NCBI GenBank assembly: GCA_035578155.1
Contig: JAPWDM010000047.1
Location: forward strand, 930,001-994,000
From: Brachynemurus nebulosus
Taxonomy: Eukaryota; Arthropoda; Insecta; Neuroptera; Myrmeleontidae
Direction: 5' to 3'
DNA length: 64,000 nucleotides
Position 1 is the first letter of the stretch. Each line of letters begins with the position of its first letter. Under the pieces are notes generated by a model, which worked only from the letters and a program-made list of their open reading frames with translations, was not told the origin of the DNA and did not search any database. Shown here in pieces: positions 34,201 through 44,120 of this stretch. The translations under genes and the position numbers were made by a program.

Positions 34201-34414
34201 CTCCGTTGGGCAAACTGTTTGGAAACGCAATTTCACACTTTCTAATGCCTCGCGCAAGTATATCGCAAAGCTAGCCCCTAAATACATTAAATGCCGAGTC
34301 GTTCGTCGTATTTCGGATTTAACCTATGAATTAGCTGACTTTGCCACCGGTCGTATTTTAGGGAAATACCATCTAAAGGATATTAAAGTACACCCCATGG
34401 ACCCGGTCGGTTAA
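31136..34414 (+). CDS. pol: Pol polyprotein (PR-RT-RNase H-integrase), -1 frame
   Basis: The frame is open from 31136; the numbered 1076-residue reading starts at 31184, but expression is expected by -1 frameshift from gag. Protease: LIDSGA (Asp81) with LIIG at 149-152. Reverse transcriptase: Asp320, the FGLCNAPQ block and YLDD (381-384). RNase H: Asp535 (HTDAS), Glu576, Asp601, Asp644 (PDALSR). Integrase: zinc finger His724, His731, Cys761, Cys764; catalytic Asp794, Asp854, Glu890 with D-X35-E spacing; a divergent GPY/F-type module near 1008-1065. All catalytic residues are intact. It encodes every enzyme for reverse transcription and integration. No chromodomain or env follows. Confidence 0.97.
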   Translation, partial: TEILFQLWPCWCSQGTVPMSVGKRTFRTCIFRGKPGPGKLESKRLVSKGTDWSNWLHHVRTFMRTTQVSPCLVNRGVDNRPYVRCLVGSEPVLALIDSGANRCIIGNSLWSRLNGKFRTSAVEWNVTTGDGKPIAVNGSVTLPIVLGPYSGPFTALVVPDIVHELIIGVDFLKLHGININFLRNSMDFVGTGAEVQTASISDRVPLTQEETFQLQLVIEEFRRLDQGQLGRTQLVKYHIDTGDAKPFKQRHYPLPPAIAAKVKEELDNMLALGVIEPSVSPWSSNLVIVKKTNGDLRLCFDGRPLNSVTKRDAYPLPFVSRILDHLRDARYISSIDLRKAFWQLPLEEGSKEKTAFTVPGRGLFQYTVVPFGLCNAPQMLQRLMDRLFPGEDNIFCYLDDIVIVNKTFSEHMDALRKVSARLKEAGLTVNMDKCQFCRRQLKYLGYIVDEKGLHTDDEHIAAIRDYPLPTNSTELRRFLGMCSWFRRFIQDYATIAGPLNQLLSGLKKRKGAKIAWNDGANAAFFELKSRLCKAPVLRCPDFEKDFVVHTDASNYGLGAVLTQRDENGEYVVAYASRSLSKQEKKYSTTEKECLAVIFGVEKFRSYLEGLKFTVVTDHYSLLWLNRLKDPIGRLARWAVRLQQFDFDLVHRKGKEHETPDALSRACAEVSTLQIQATDTDRWYHKMVENVQANPTNYPNWRLSNGRLFKHVDDRFSADPDWAWKLVVPKSCRAAVLKECHDSPLASHFGFFKTLRRATQRYYWPQMRSDIRKHIARCSTCLAYKSPKRPAMGFMGHFRAVERPWQVISSDLLGPYPRTGRGHTFILVVCDWLTKYVLTFPLRSATAANIVRILEEEVFLKYGVPQTVVCDNGKQYVSSAFQKLQNEYKIPNIWYNALYTPQVNPTERTNQVIVTALASYVGENHQKWDLELAKISCAIRTAVHEVTGYTPYFLNYGREMVTSGDDYGETPTDQAYIGRSDRESLLSKLEALKDIFPEVVAKMRTAHASSAQRYNLRKRPGTLSVGQTVWKRNFTLSNASRKYIAKLAPKYIKCRVVRRISDLTYELADFATGRILGKYHLKDIKVHPMDPVG
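31199..31205 (+). other. first in-frame slippery heptamer GGGAAAC
   Basis: In gag phase it reads G GGA AAC, a canonical X XXY YYZ -1 frameshift site used in some lentiviruses. It lies within the region where the pol frame is open (from 31136), so slippage here would yield Gag-Pol. Confidence 0.6.
31247..31253 (+). other. second slippery heptamer GGGAAAC abutting the gag stop
   Basis: Again in phase as G GGA AAC and immediately followed by TAG (31254-31256). A short hairpin, GAGAC-TT-GTCTC (31264-31275), begins 10 nt downstream. Position against the terminator makes this the more likely functional -1 site. Confidence 0.75.
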
Positions 34415-34425
34415 AGCTCTTCTGG

Positions 34426-34436
34426 TTGGGGGGGTG
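34426..34436 (+). promoter_or_regulatory. polypurine tract
   Basis: A G7 run (34428-34434) just before the 3' LTR primes plus-strand synthesis. Two extra bases (TG) lie between it and the LTR, as expected if integrase removes two bases during 3' processing. Confidence 0.75.
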
Positions 34437-36512
34437 TGTTACGTTTTTTTTGCAATGCTCTCTTATTCTATTCGCTTTAACCAACCTACGCGAGTCACTT
34501 ACTTTTGTTGTCTTGCTAAGGATACACAAAAACAAAAAAATTAAACCTCACGTACTACTTTTATTGACTTTATTGTCATCCAAATATATAACAATACAGA
34601 TATAACTCATTTTTGTAATTGTATTATAATGGTATTAATAATTGTATTAGGATCCATGAAGTAAACCTAAAACAAAAAAAAAGTATTAAGAAAAAAAAAA
34701 AAAAAAACTGTAAAACAAATAAACATTGCAGTGTCAGTAAAGTGTCAGTTAGGTTATCATCCCAAAGTGACAGTTAGTTTTTTAGTGTCAAAAAGGAAGA
34801 TACAGATGGTAACACTGACAGACATGAGGTTAGAGGAACTTGAGGATGTGAAAAAAAGGAGGGGGTGACTTCACGGATTCGACGAGGTTCGAAAAAAAGA
34901 AGAGAGGAAAAGAAGGGTCTTTTTGGATTTGGTCGCTGGTTAAGGAGGACGAGAGAAAGAGCGTGGACAATTCGTGATAACCATTGTTGGAAAATTGAGT
35001 GTGGAACGGTTACAGTTATAAAGCTAATTCAATACTTGTTAATAAAAAAAAAAAAAAAAAAATTGATTGCAATTGAATTCAAAAAAAAGTAATTTATTTT
35101 CACACGTTCCTGCATTGTCCACTCAGTAAGAAGGATACTGATATTACGGCGGCGAGCTACTCATGAAATATTGAGGATTCCGGCACTTAATTTTGGAGGC
35201 CACGTGGCGACTGGTCGGTGGTCAGTGGAGTACCGAAAATTCCGGAAATTTGATTGTTTGCTGGTGCTGCTAGCGAGTTGGATCGTCTGAATAAATTTTT
35301 GGTAGAGGCTGCTGCAAGAATGTTTACGGATGGTGATTTTCCTGGTGCGACTTTATCCGCTCCTTCAGTATAGTTCCACTACAAAAGGACTGAGTTAAAT
35401 TAAACGTGGTGGTAATTATGAACTTTTGTTGTAAACGGACCGTAAATCTTTAGCCATCTATGGTATATACTGTAATTGTTATATGTAGTTTTAGTGTACA
35501 TGGAATTCTAATAAGCTTCCTGTAAGGGTTAAACTTGCAATTAGTCAATTGACAAGTGTCAAAATAGTTCACAATTCATGCTGCATACCATAATTGTCGT
35601 TTAGATATATCGTTTATTCGAATTCCATCAATTTTAGTTAGTTTCTTTTCTAGTGTAGGTTAACCTTTTAACACATAAGTTTAGTTTTTACAAAATCTTC
35701 ACTACTGCCGGCTGTGCTTATCTTTTAATATCGATTGCTATAATAAACCAGTAAAAAAAATATATTTTAATGTATAATCACTTAGATTTTTACGACAAAG
35801 AAAACACTGTTGATTATTTTGTTTCCAGTCGTCGAAACGTCACAATTAATTTGACAGTTCTATGGTGTTGACCCACTGAACAGAGGAGTTGGTTCGCCTG
35901 GGAACGAGTGTGTGCAACAAACGTAACGTTCCGTGTCAGTTGAATTTGGGTAAAAAAATTTTTTTGTGAAACGTTAGATTCCATTTCCAATCACCATTGT
36001 TTTCTTTGTGGCGCTCATATAAAGAATATAAATTAAAAAGAACCACTTTATAATTCTTGAAAACTTAACCACTAATATCAATTAGGCAATTAACAAATTC
36101 TATACTTACCATCTTTTTATTCGCATTGTTTAAACAGCTATATCTGTAATGTTGCATAAATAATAACTATCTATGGTATATAACTTAATTACATTTATTT
36201 TCTTTTTTTTTTTTTTTTTTTTGCTCATGTTTTCTTTACAGAGAAGTGATAAGTAGTATAGTAACTTCTACTGCTGGACAGGAAGTAAGTGACACCTTTT
36301 CTTCTTTTCAGTATTTTGAGGCTGTGAAAAATACTGTGGCGCCCTGTTAGTTATAATTAGTTCTTAATTTTTTTGTTGTTAGTTTTTTTTTTTTTTTTTT
36401 TTTTTTTTTTGTTTGTTCTCTCCATGAGGATTTAACCCTAACCCCCCCAGCCTACGTGCTAGCCGGAGCAATTCAAGTGGTGTATGGCCTTTGGATACGA
36501 TAAGGCGTAACA
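34437..36512 (+). repeat. 3' LTR
   Basis: Near-identical to the 5' LTR, TGTTACG...CGTAACA, followed by the AAAT target duplication (36513-36516). See the 5' LTR for internal features. Confidence 0.97.
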
Positions 36513-36516
36513 AAAT

Positions 36517-37798
36517 ATTTTTCTTCAATAGTTTCTTCAAAAGAAGTAATCTAGTAACTTTATCGAGGATTTAATTTACTACAAGATATTTGAAAGAATA
36601 TAAAAATGCATATTTTGAAAAAACTTTAACAAAATGTTAACAAAAATTACTTAAAAGAATAAATTGAGTTAATTTCATTTACAGTATTGTAAGTTATATT
36701 AATAATTTAACAACATATTAATATCAAAAAAAGAAAAAAAGAAAAACAGGGTTGGGAACTATTTAAAATGATTTCGTCCTTTCGAAATGATGTCGTCCTA
36801 GGGATGTTTCGCAAAGGACATAACTCAAAAAAATCCAATTCTACAGGGCAAACAAAAAAGTGTTTCCGTATCAACCAATGTTAGTTTAAACCGCAACATG
36901 GAATTTTGCATTTTCTATTTTAAATCAGGTTAGTCTAAATCATGAGAAGTAAAATAATAATAATACCTCAAAATATAAATTATGTTGTACCTACATTGCT
37001 TCAAACTTTACTCCAAAGTTATTTTATAGTTATTAGCCCATTTTTAAATAAAATCATGATTTAAAATTTATGTTACTTTAATTTATTTATAGACAGATGT
37101 ATTATTGATAATTATTATCATAAATTTTAAGGAAAGCATTTTACATTTTATAATCAACTTTAAATAACTATTTTGCAATTTTCATTTTAAATATGTTGTA
37201 CGAAATAATTTTCCATTTTGTACTTTAAGTACTTTTGTACTTTAATACAAAATCACTGCCTATTTTCTACTTTAAACGAATTTTATAAAACATTTTGCTC
37301 GGCCCTGATAAAACACATTAAGTTCATGAAACATTAAAAATTATAATAATAGCAATTAGTCAATGTTCTTATTATTTCAAAGAATGTAGATGTGCATATA
37401 ATTTGTGATTGTGAATTAAATTATTAGAATTCTAAATGTAACGTACGGTATAAATTTTATTTATGTAGCACTTATTACAAGCCAATCAGTACTGTAATGA
37501 CTAATGACATAATGATTTATGTTAGATTAATTTTCGTATTTAAAGTGCATTTAGCATAGCTCGTGGTAGTAAAAGTGCAGCAAATGCAGATCTGTTTGCA
37601 AAGATAACGCATACCACTTTGTTTGCTGTTATGCATTAAATATACTTATTTGTTTTTAATTGAATACAATTAGGCTTGATAACCACGCGTCAAGTGTGCA
37701 TTGCAGTTACTCTGCATAGGTGCAGATGAACATTAACGCAGTCGTTACTGCAGAGAATGATTGTAGGTAAAATACAGTGGCCATCCAATGGTACGTAC
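36517..37798. other. AT-rich DNA, no recognised feature
   Basis: Many poly-A/T tracts; all frames closed. No element terminus noticed apart from the retrotransposon boundary at its left edge. Confidence 0.4.
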
Positions 37799-38970
37799 TC
37801 CGATTTTACGTAGTGACGTCAGCGATTTAGGGGGGTTCTCCTCTCACAGATATGTTGTTGTTTGTCTGTGTTGGTGAAAATTTATGTACCAAGCCCGAGT
37901 CAGGGCCGTAGGTAATATTGTCTGAGGGTCTCGTAGCCTTTAAAAATTTTAAAATTTCACTGAAGATATATATGCACCTATTCTGTATACGTAATATGCA
38001 AAATGCAAATGCAAAATAAGTAACGTAAAATTCTAGAATATTCCATCAACTAGCAGAGATATCAAAAAACAAACTTCACCGTTGAATTGGTTATTAAAAA
38101 TGAGATTAAACAGTGTAGTTTGACAAAAATTCTAGAATGTTCTATTTGTCAACTAGCAAAGATATTGAAAAATCAATTGTATCATTTAATTGTCTATTGA
38201 AAAAGAGGTCAAATTACACATTTTGACAAATGTTCTGGAATATTCTATTCGTCAACTAGCAAAGATATTCAAAAACAAACGTCGCCATTGATTTGAGTAC
38301 CAAAAAAGAGACCAAATAACATATTTTGAGAAATGTTCTAGAATATTCTATTTGTCAACTAACAAAGATATTGGAAAATCTACTGCACCACTTAATTGTC
38401 CAACCGAAATTAAACCAATGTAAACCAAATGTCCGATTTTGACTATCTGACGAATAGAATATTCTAGAACATTTATGAAAATGTGCTATTCCGTCTTTTA
38501 TTCGATGACCAATTAAATGGTACAATCGATTTTTCGATATCTTTGTTAGTTGACGAATAGAACATTCTAGAATTTTTGTCAAAATGCGCTGCTTAATCTA
38601 ATTTTTAGTGCGCAATTCAATAGTGAAGTTTGTTTTTTGGTATCTTTGCCAGTTCACGAGTAGAATATTCTAGAATTTTTGTCAGCTTCCGCTATTTAGC
38701 GTCTTTTACGCTGATGAATGCGATAGTGAAGTTGATTTTTGGACAGTTTTCTAAAAGTTGTCACTCATATTCATTAGTATAACATTCGATTTCCTTTGTC
38801 TACACAACCGAATTTTAAGTGTAAATTGTCTCTTAAGATAATATTGTTTTAAATAAATTCAGATAAATAATATTTACCAGCCCCCCAAAACAAAAGTTTA
38901 CTGACGCCCCTGATCTTCCGATTTTACGTACTTCCCCTTAAATTTGCACCGACCACTACGTAAAATCGGA
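37799..38970. mobile_element. composite foldback element (17-bp perfect TIR) containing a hAT-like insert
   Basis: The outer inverted repeat TCCGATTTTACGTAGTG (37799-37815) pairs exactly with 38954-38970; another TTCCGATTTTACGTA lies at 38916. Inside, 37901-38912 has hAT-like ends (CAGGGCCGTAGGTAA and inverted CAGGGGCGTCAGTAA) but no clean 8-bp duplication. Non-coding. Confidence 0.6.
38025..38720. repeat. foldback array of seven ~103-bp units
   Basis: Four direct units (markers TTCT[A/G]GAA at 38031, 38130, 38233, 38336) are followed by three inverted units (about 38462, 38565, 38668). Each has a palindromic ATTCTAGAATATTCTA-like core and the words 'gtcaactagcaaagatatt' and 'accatttaatt' in one orientation or the other. 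The whole forms a head-to-head palindrome centred near 38430. Confidence 0.85.
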
Positions 38971-40246
38971 TTTGTGGTGTATATGTACGTGGGAAATTTG
39001 TATCATAAAGTACATTGAAAATAATGATGTGGGTGATTAGTTTGAGAAATTTATTAAACCGCTTAAGCAGGACAGAAAAATACAATAGTGTGGTATATAC
39101 AGGAAGTCACTTATTCTGTTTATTACTTATTATTTGTCACTTCGATGTGAATGAACTATTAGATTTGTTTATTTTGTTAGTTCCAACATTGCTTATTTTT
39201 GAAATCAAAACCCTATGAGTTATGAGTATTTTGTCAAATATATAATCAGTTTTTTGCCCCCTGCAAGATCTTGAAGTCATACTTTTCCATAGATCAAATT
39301 AACTAAAGTTAGTATGACATCATTAACAAATGAAGCAAAAGTTGACGTACATTTTTAAGTTACTATAGTTATTTTAATATAAAAATAACAAAAAGGAAAA
39401 ACGACAGAAAATTTGATACATCTAATTTTACTTCATTTGTTGTATTTGTTTAATGCCGTTAGACTAAGTTTCCTCAATTTCACCTGTATAATTTCTCCTG
39501 AAAGTTCTAAAATAAGTAATCCAGCATTTATATAACAAAATTGCTTTATAGTTTTAAACTTTTTTAAATTTCTTAAAATTATATAGTTAAAGAAAAAGAG
39601 AACATTTTTTTTTATCAAAATTACCTGATTTTTTTATTTTTTTAACATCTTTAATTTTACTTTGCAAAAAAAAAAAACATAAAAGAAGGCGAAAAGGTAA
39701 AAAATACATTCTATGCTCAGCTAAAAAAAAAGAAGATAGATAATTAGAGTACTAATCCAAAAATTAAACGTCTGAAAACAAAATCACATTACAGAAATCC
39801 AGTCCACTGATACCTAATAATATTTCTAACAGCCAATTTTAAATAAATATTACTTTTAAACGTCTGTTTAAAATTTTGAACAGAGTAAATAATTAAGGCG
39901 AAAAATTTCCTTTGTCAGTTAAAATGATAATTATAAGGTATGCGTAGTTAGTTATATTACAAAAATGGAAATAGCAATTTGCCTTGAAGGAATACAAATT
40001 TTTTTGCAAAATTTAAATCTACTACCTACCTAGGTAACTATTATGTTTGTGGATGATGGACCTTGAAATTTTCTAAATTAAATTATAATTACTCCGTCTA
40101 CAATAATAAATAATATTTATAACAATTAATATGTAACAGTATTATATGTATATGCGAAAAGCCATAAATAATTTTGTATTAGACGAAAGAATCACAGATA
40201 TCAATTCGTAATAAATTAATTTTTAAATGGTTTTTAGTTTTCAGAC
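38971..40246. other. AT-rich intergenic DNA
   Basis: No gene, RNA or element recognised; A-runs near 39667 and 39724. Confidence 0.4.
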
Positions 40247-40575
40247 AATTTTGATTACTTTCCATCCAGGCAACTGTATTTTGCGTATTATATTGCAGAT
40301 TTATGTTCTTCCCAACGCTCCATTCATCAGGATGCGAGGATGCGATATACATAGATACTGGTGAAAGTCATTGATTACTGTGGCGAGGAACTGTGAGTCC
40401 AGCGTATCAAAGATTTTAATAGGTACTGATCAAAAATTAATCTGTTTTTCATCTTAGATTTCTCGGAACTCATACATCGTTCTCGCATCCTGATGAATGG
40501 AACGCTGGGAAGAACATAAATCTGCAATATAATACGCAAAGTATACTGTTGCCTGGATGGAGAGTAATCAAAATT
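40247..40575. mobile_element. foldback MITE with ~95-bp imperfect TIRs
   Basis: The left arm AATTTTGATTACTTTCCATC... continues through 'aggcaact', 'gcgtattatattgcag', 'tatgttcttcccaacg' and 'tccattcatcaggatgcga'; the right arm is its reverse complement with a few differences. The target duplication is not clear. The short ORF at 40375-40578 is fortuitous. Confidence 0.75.
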
Positions 40576-40744
40576 CAAGTAAATGATTATTTTAAGCCAG
40601 TAAGAATCAAATGGATAATTATACTAGTTATGGGAAAATTAAAAAGAAAAAAAAAACAACAAAAAAAAAAAAAAAAACAAAAAACAAAATTGTATTTACA
40701 AGAATGTCAAGAAATGAATTATGTAATAAGTGGCACTCGAATAG

Positions 40745-40817
40745 GGATCGTGTGGCCTAGGGGGCAAAGTAATTGGCTAGTTACCAAGAGATCCAGGATT
40801 TGAATCCCAGTCGATCC
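40745..40817 (+). tRNA. degenerate tRNA-like SINE head
   Basis: Shares GGATCG, 'ggctagttacc', 'gagatcc' and 'tcgatcc' with the heads at 24329 and 24686, including the CTAGTTA anticodon loop, and is followed by the same 'gataatttttcaatta' tail. The T arm is altered (GGATTTGAATCCC) and the D arm has diverged. It is an old copy of the same SINE family, not a functional tRNA gene. Confidence 0.55.
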
Positions 40818-41121
40818 AGTTTGATAATTTTTCAATTACTAAATCCTGGCCTAACTTAATTCTGTTCGATTTATCAGTTTTAATTTCGTTCCCGATGTTT
40901 ACCAATATTTTGTTACATTATCCATAATACTACTCCCGCTTGCTTTAAATTTCTTGTACAAGTTGTTTATTTTTCTTCATTCCCACACCTTGCTAGTTAA
41001 AACAAAATTTCTCCCCATCGGGACCCATCTCTTTCCTGCCCACACTACATATCTAAAATATATTTTGTTATTAATAATTATCAATAGCCGTAGACTGTAA
41101 TAGTATATTACGTAATTGAAG

Positions 41122-41258
41122 TTAAGGAAAGGATTTTTGGAAAATAATCACCAGTTGTAATTTGAAAAATTATTTTTATTCAGTGCGACGTACGTTTCGG
41201 GGTTTTTTTTGTTTCAAATTACAACTGGTGATTATTTTCCAAAAATCCTTTCCTTAAT
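41122..41258. repeat. 46-bp palindrome with 44-nt loop
   Basis: TTAAGGAAAGGATTTTTGGA... (41122-41167) is exactly reverse-complemented at 41212-41257. The loop includes 'gtgcgacgtacgtttcgggg'. RNA from it would form a very stable hairpin. Confidence 0.85.
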
Positions 41259-41289
41259 ATACAACATCACCAAAAACCCTTTATAAAAG

Positions 41290-41745
41290 TAATTGAAGTT
41301 GTAAGTTGCATACTACACACGAGCGAAAAAGTTACGCAAGAGTTGCGCAATGGCGAGTGCGTAATTGCGTGAGTGTGTAGTATGCGCAGCTTACAACCTT
41401 AGTCACGTACTATACTTTATCTACGACTAACATGAAATTCACGATAAATAATATTTTGGTACGAATTAAATACTTAAAGTTATATACATATAGAATTTGA
41501 AATTTATTAACAAATGCCAACCTTCCATTGTTAGGTAAAATATTTATAGAAGTTTCAATATAATATACCTACAATATAGAAATTAATAAATGTGTAGTAA
41601 GCTGTGATGTTTTACACACAAGCGTGTGTAAACTTGTAAAGTACAAATTTTGTACAGCTGTATGTAAAACATAGCTTACCTAGATCGTATTTTGTACAAT
41701 AAATAAAGCAGTTTCATGGTAGTCGTAAACAAAAGCTATTAAAGC
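41290..41745 (+). repeat. dispersed repeat F
   Basis: About 450 bp, repeated in inverse orientation at 61345-61800. The first 110 bp fold back on themselves (GTTGTAAGTTGCATACTACAC versus GTGTAGTATGCGCAGCTTAC) around a GAGCGAAAAAGTTACGC segment. Then come 'ttatctacgactaacatgaa' and 'gctgtatgtaaaacatagct' blocks. No coding potential. Confidence 0.75.
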
Positions 41746-42579
41746 TAAAAAAAAGAAAATTTCAAACCTAAGGTTGTGTTTTAATTCGATTTCCTTTGAT
41801 TGTATTAACAACAAGAGAGAAAGTGTAAGGATTCGATTCATTATCAGACTCACCAGTTCTATTTTTTTTAGATTTAAGTTTATTCATATTAAAGAATAAG
41901 TAAAAGAAAGCTACATATCACGTAAGAAAGCCTACATACATATGTACGTTCCAATGTTAAAATAATTTTACAAGTATCTACATTCAAATATATCTCTATA
42001 TGAGAATATGATGCATATATACGAGTGTAAAAGTATGTACATACCTACAATGCGTACAGTAAGTATACAGGTGTCCCGAATAAAATTGCCAACATGAGAA
42101 TATCTTAAATTTCCGAGAAGAGAGATATAATATATGAAATATCGACAGAAAGAGGAGAAAAAAAGACATTTCATTGTGTCAAAATCTACTTTAAGTTCCT
42201 TAAGAAAAACAAAAGTTGGGGGTCATAAAATTCGAAAAACGGTAGTCATAGCAAATTTTTTAGAAGATATTTAAATTCTACCTACAAAAGAGCTTACTTG
42301 TAAGAAATTATTGGCAGGGCAGGCGCGACCATATTAGACTAGTCGACCGCCTGATTCGTCAGAACTCGAAGCGAGCCAAAAATCTGGGGACGTAAAAATT
42401 ACAAATTTTGCAAGCACTGATAGTATTTTTGTTGACAAAATTCACTTTCCAATATTTTTTATTTTTTAATATTTATGTATTTTTATGTCAAAAAAGTTGA
42501 TTGGCATTGTATCTAGAAAAATAAATTATAAAGGGGTCAGTCAACCTTTTTTTTTTAAAAAAAATATCTCTTTTTATAA
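41746..42579. other. AT-rich DNA, no recognised feature
   Basis: (TA/CATA)-rich words near 41930-42050; no gene recognised. Confidence 0.4.
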
Positions 42580-43065
42580 TCTTTTTAAAATATTCTTTTA
42601 ATGCCTAAAAAAGTGTCAGTGTTTATCTGTATTACATGGTTGAGCAAGTAGTCTGAAAACGACATTTTTCATATTATATGATCTAATGTTATTCCAATTA
42701 AGGATGGAAATGATTCCGGACTACAAGAAATTTATTTAGGGTTAAGGAATTGTTTTTAAACAGTTTTCTAATGCTCAAAAAATATCAATATTTATCTGAA
42801 TTTCATGATCGGTAGAGTGGTCGGAAAACGACATTTTATATTGCCATGACCTAATATTATTCCAGGTAATGGCAAAAATAACTTCAAGCTACAAAAATTA
42901 TATTTACGGTTAAATATCTGTTTTTAAACATTTCTCTAATGCTCAAAAAAGTGTCGATGTTTATCTGCATTACATGGTCGGCCGAGTGGTCGGAAAATGA
43001 CATTTCATATTACACGATCTAATGTTTTTCCACTTAATGACGGAAATTATTCCAGCCTACAAGAG
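42580..43065. repeat. ~170-bp tandem repeat, about three units
   Basis: Units are marked by 'aatgc(c/t)(t/c)aaaaaa' at about 42600, 42770 and 42938, followed by a 'tgtttatctg' block, 'acatggt(c/t)g', 'ggaaaacgacattt' and 'tattccaattaa' variants. Units are clearly diverged. Confidence 0.75.
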
Positions 43066-43078
43066 GGACACAGTCCAT

Positions 43079-43527
43079 GACAGTTATGTGAAGTTGGCAC
43101 CCACTTTCGCGAATTTTTCTATATAAATGTACGCATTCGTTTGTCAATTAGGTATTGTCCATCAAAAATTTTCGATTGCCCATGTTTGTCCTTCGTTTGT
43201 CCATGTTTGTCCTTCCAAAAAAAGGGTGCCAACTTCATACTTTCTGAACATTTTAATAATTAATTATAATTAATTAGTGGGTGGACAAACGAAAATAATT
43301 GCTGGACAAACATGCACAAACGAAGGACAAACGATCTAGGTGGTTTAGATATTTTTTCTACAATTTGTGGGTGCCAGTGGTAAAAATTTGCAAAATAAAT
43401 TTTTGGTCGCCATTCCGAAACAAAAAGTGGATAACTGAAAATTTTTGTTGAACAATAATGGGCAAGCGAATGCGTATGCTTAAATCGAAAAATTCGCAAA
43501 AGTGAGTGCCAACTTCACATAGCTGTC
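43079..43527. mobile_element. MITE with ~110-bp imperfect TIRs
   Basis: Inverted ends GACAGTTATGTGAAGTTGGC and GACAGCTATGTGAAGTTGGC, then 'actttcgcgaatttttc' and 'acgcattcg' on both sides. The middle has repeated GGACAAAC/GTTTGTCC words in both orientations. Target site ambiguous; no protein. Confidence 0.75.
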
Positions 43528-44120
43528 TATGACGCTGGAAAGACTGGTACGCTTGGGGACCATATTAACTGAACAAGAATTAGCGCACATCATCGTCTTC
43601 AATGAACTAATTCTTATATTTTTTAAGCTTAAGACTAGGAAAAGTAGAATATAATCGTCAGTTTTTTGTTTTTTGTTTTGTTATACTTTGTGTTCTCTAT
43701 TCTTTTATCTTTTTATTTTTTATTTTATTTTATTTTTTATTTTTTGATTAATTATTGATAAATAATTTATTGTAAATAAATAAGCATTAAGTACTGATTT
43801 AATTCAGTTAACATACTTTGTGAAAAACTTTTACACGTTAAAAATTGAAGATTTATTATATGACTTTATTTGTTATTATGTCTAAATAAGTGTTTATCAA
43901 ATTCGGAGGCGGTAAAAGATATTTCGCTTAGGGCGCCAAGCAGCCCTGGTTATTGGGATAAAAATAAATTTTGAAATTATGAGGTTTTTGGCTATAACTC
44001 CTAAACTACATTGAATTCGGAAAGCATTCGATATGCGTCGCATTTCTGCATAATTTGTCTAATTTAATCGAAACTGTATTTCTCACCGTTTACGAGGTCT
44101 CCACGTTCATAATTGTATTA
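43528..44120. other. AT-rich DNA with TTTTA-type low-complexity tract
   Basis: A TTTTATTTT run near 43710-43745; otherwise nothing recognised. Confidence 0.4.

Larger units (their letters stand above)
27689..36512 (+). mobile_element. full-length Ty3/gypsy LTR retrotransposon
   Basis: An 8824-bp element: LTR (2076 bp), tRNA-Lys PBS, gag, pol in the -1 frame, purine tract, LTR (2076 bp). It is flanked by a 4-bp target duplication AAAT (27685-27688 and 36513-36516) and both LTRs start TGTTACG and end CGTAACA. The pol order protease, RT, RNase H, integrase identifies Ty3/gypsy (Metaviridae). No env ORF: only 22 bases separate the pol stop from the 3' LTR. Very long LTRs and a Lys primer recall the Osvaldo/Ulysses group, but that placement is from memory and needs a tree. 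Intact ORFs and LTRs differing only in homopolymer length imply a young, possibly active copy. Confidence 0.97.

Noticed and set aside
30712..34287. Overlapping ORFs on both strands inside gag and pol
   Set aside because: Shadow frames of well-supported retroelement genes; none has a recognisable domain.
34415..34436. env or third ORF in the retrotransposon
   Set aside because: Only 22 nt lie between the pol stop and the 3' LTR.
42580..43065. CRISPR-like repeat array
   Set aside because: Units are ~170-bp diverged tandem repeats without short identical repeats and unique spacers; the context is eukaryotic.
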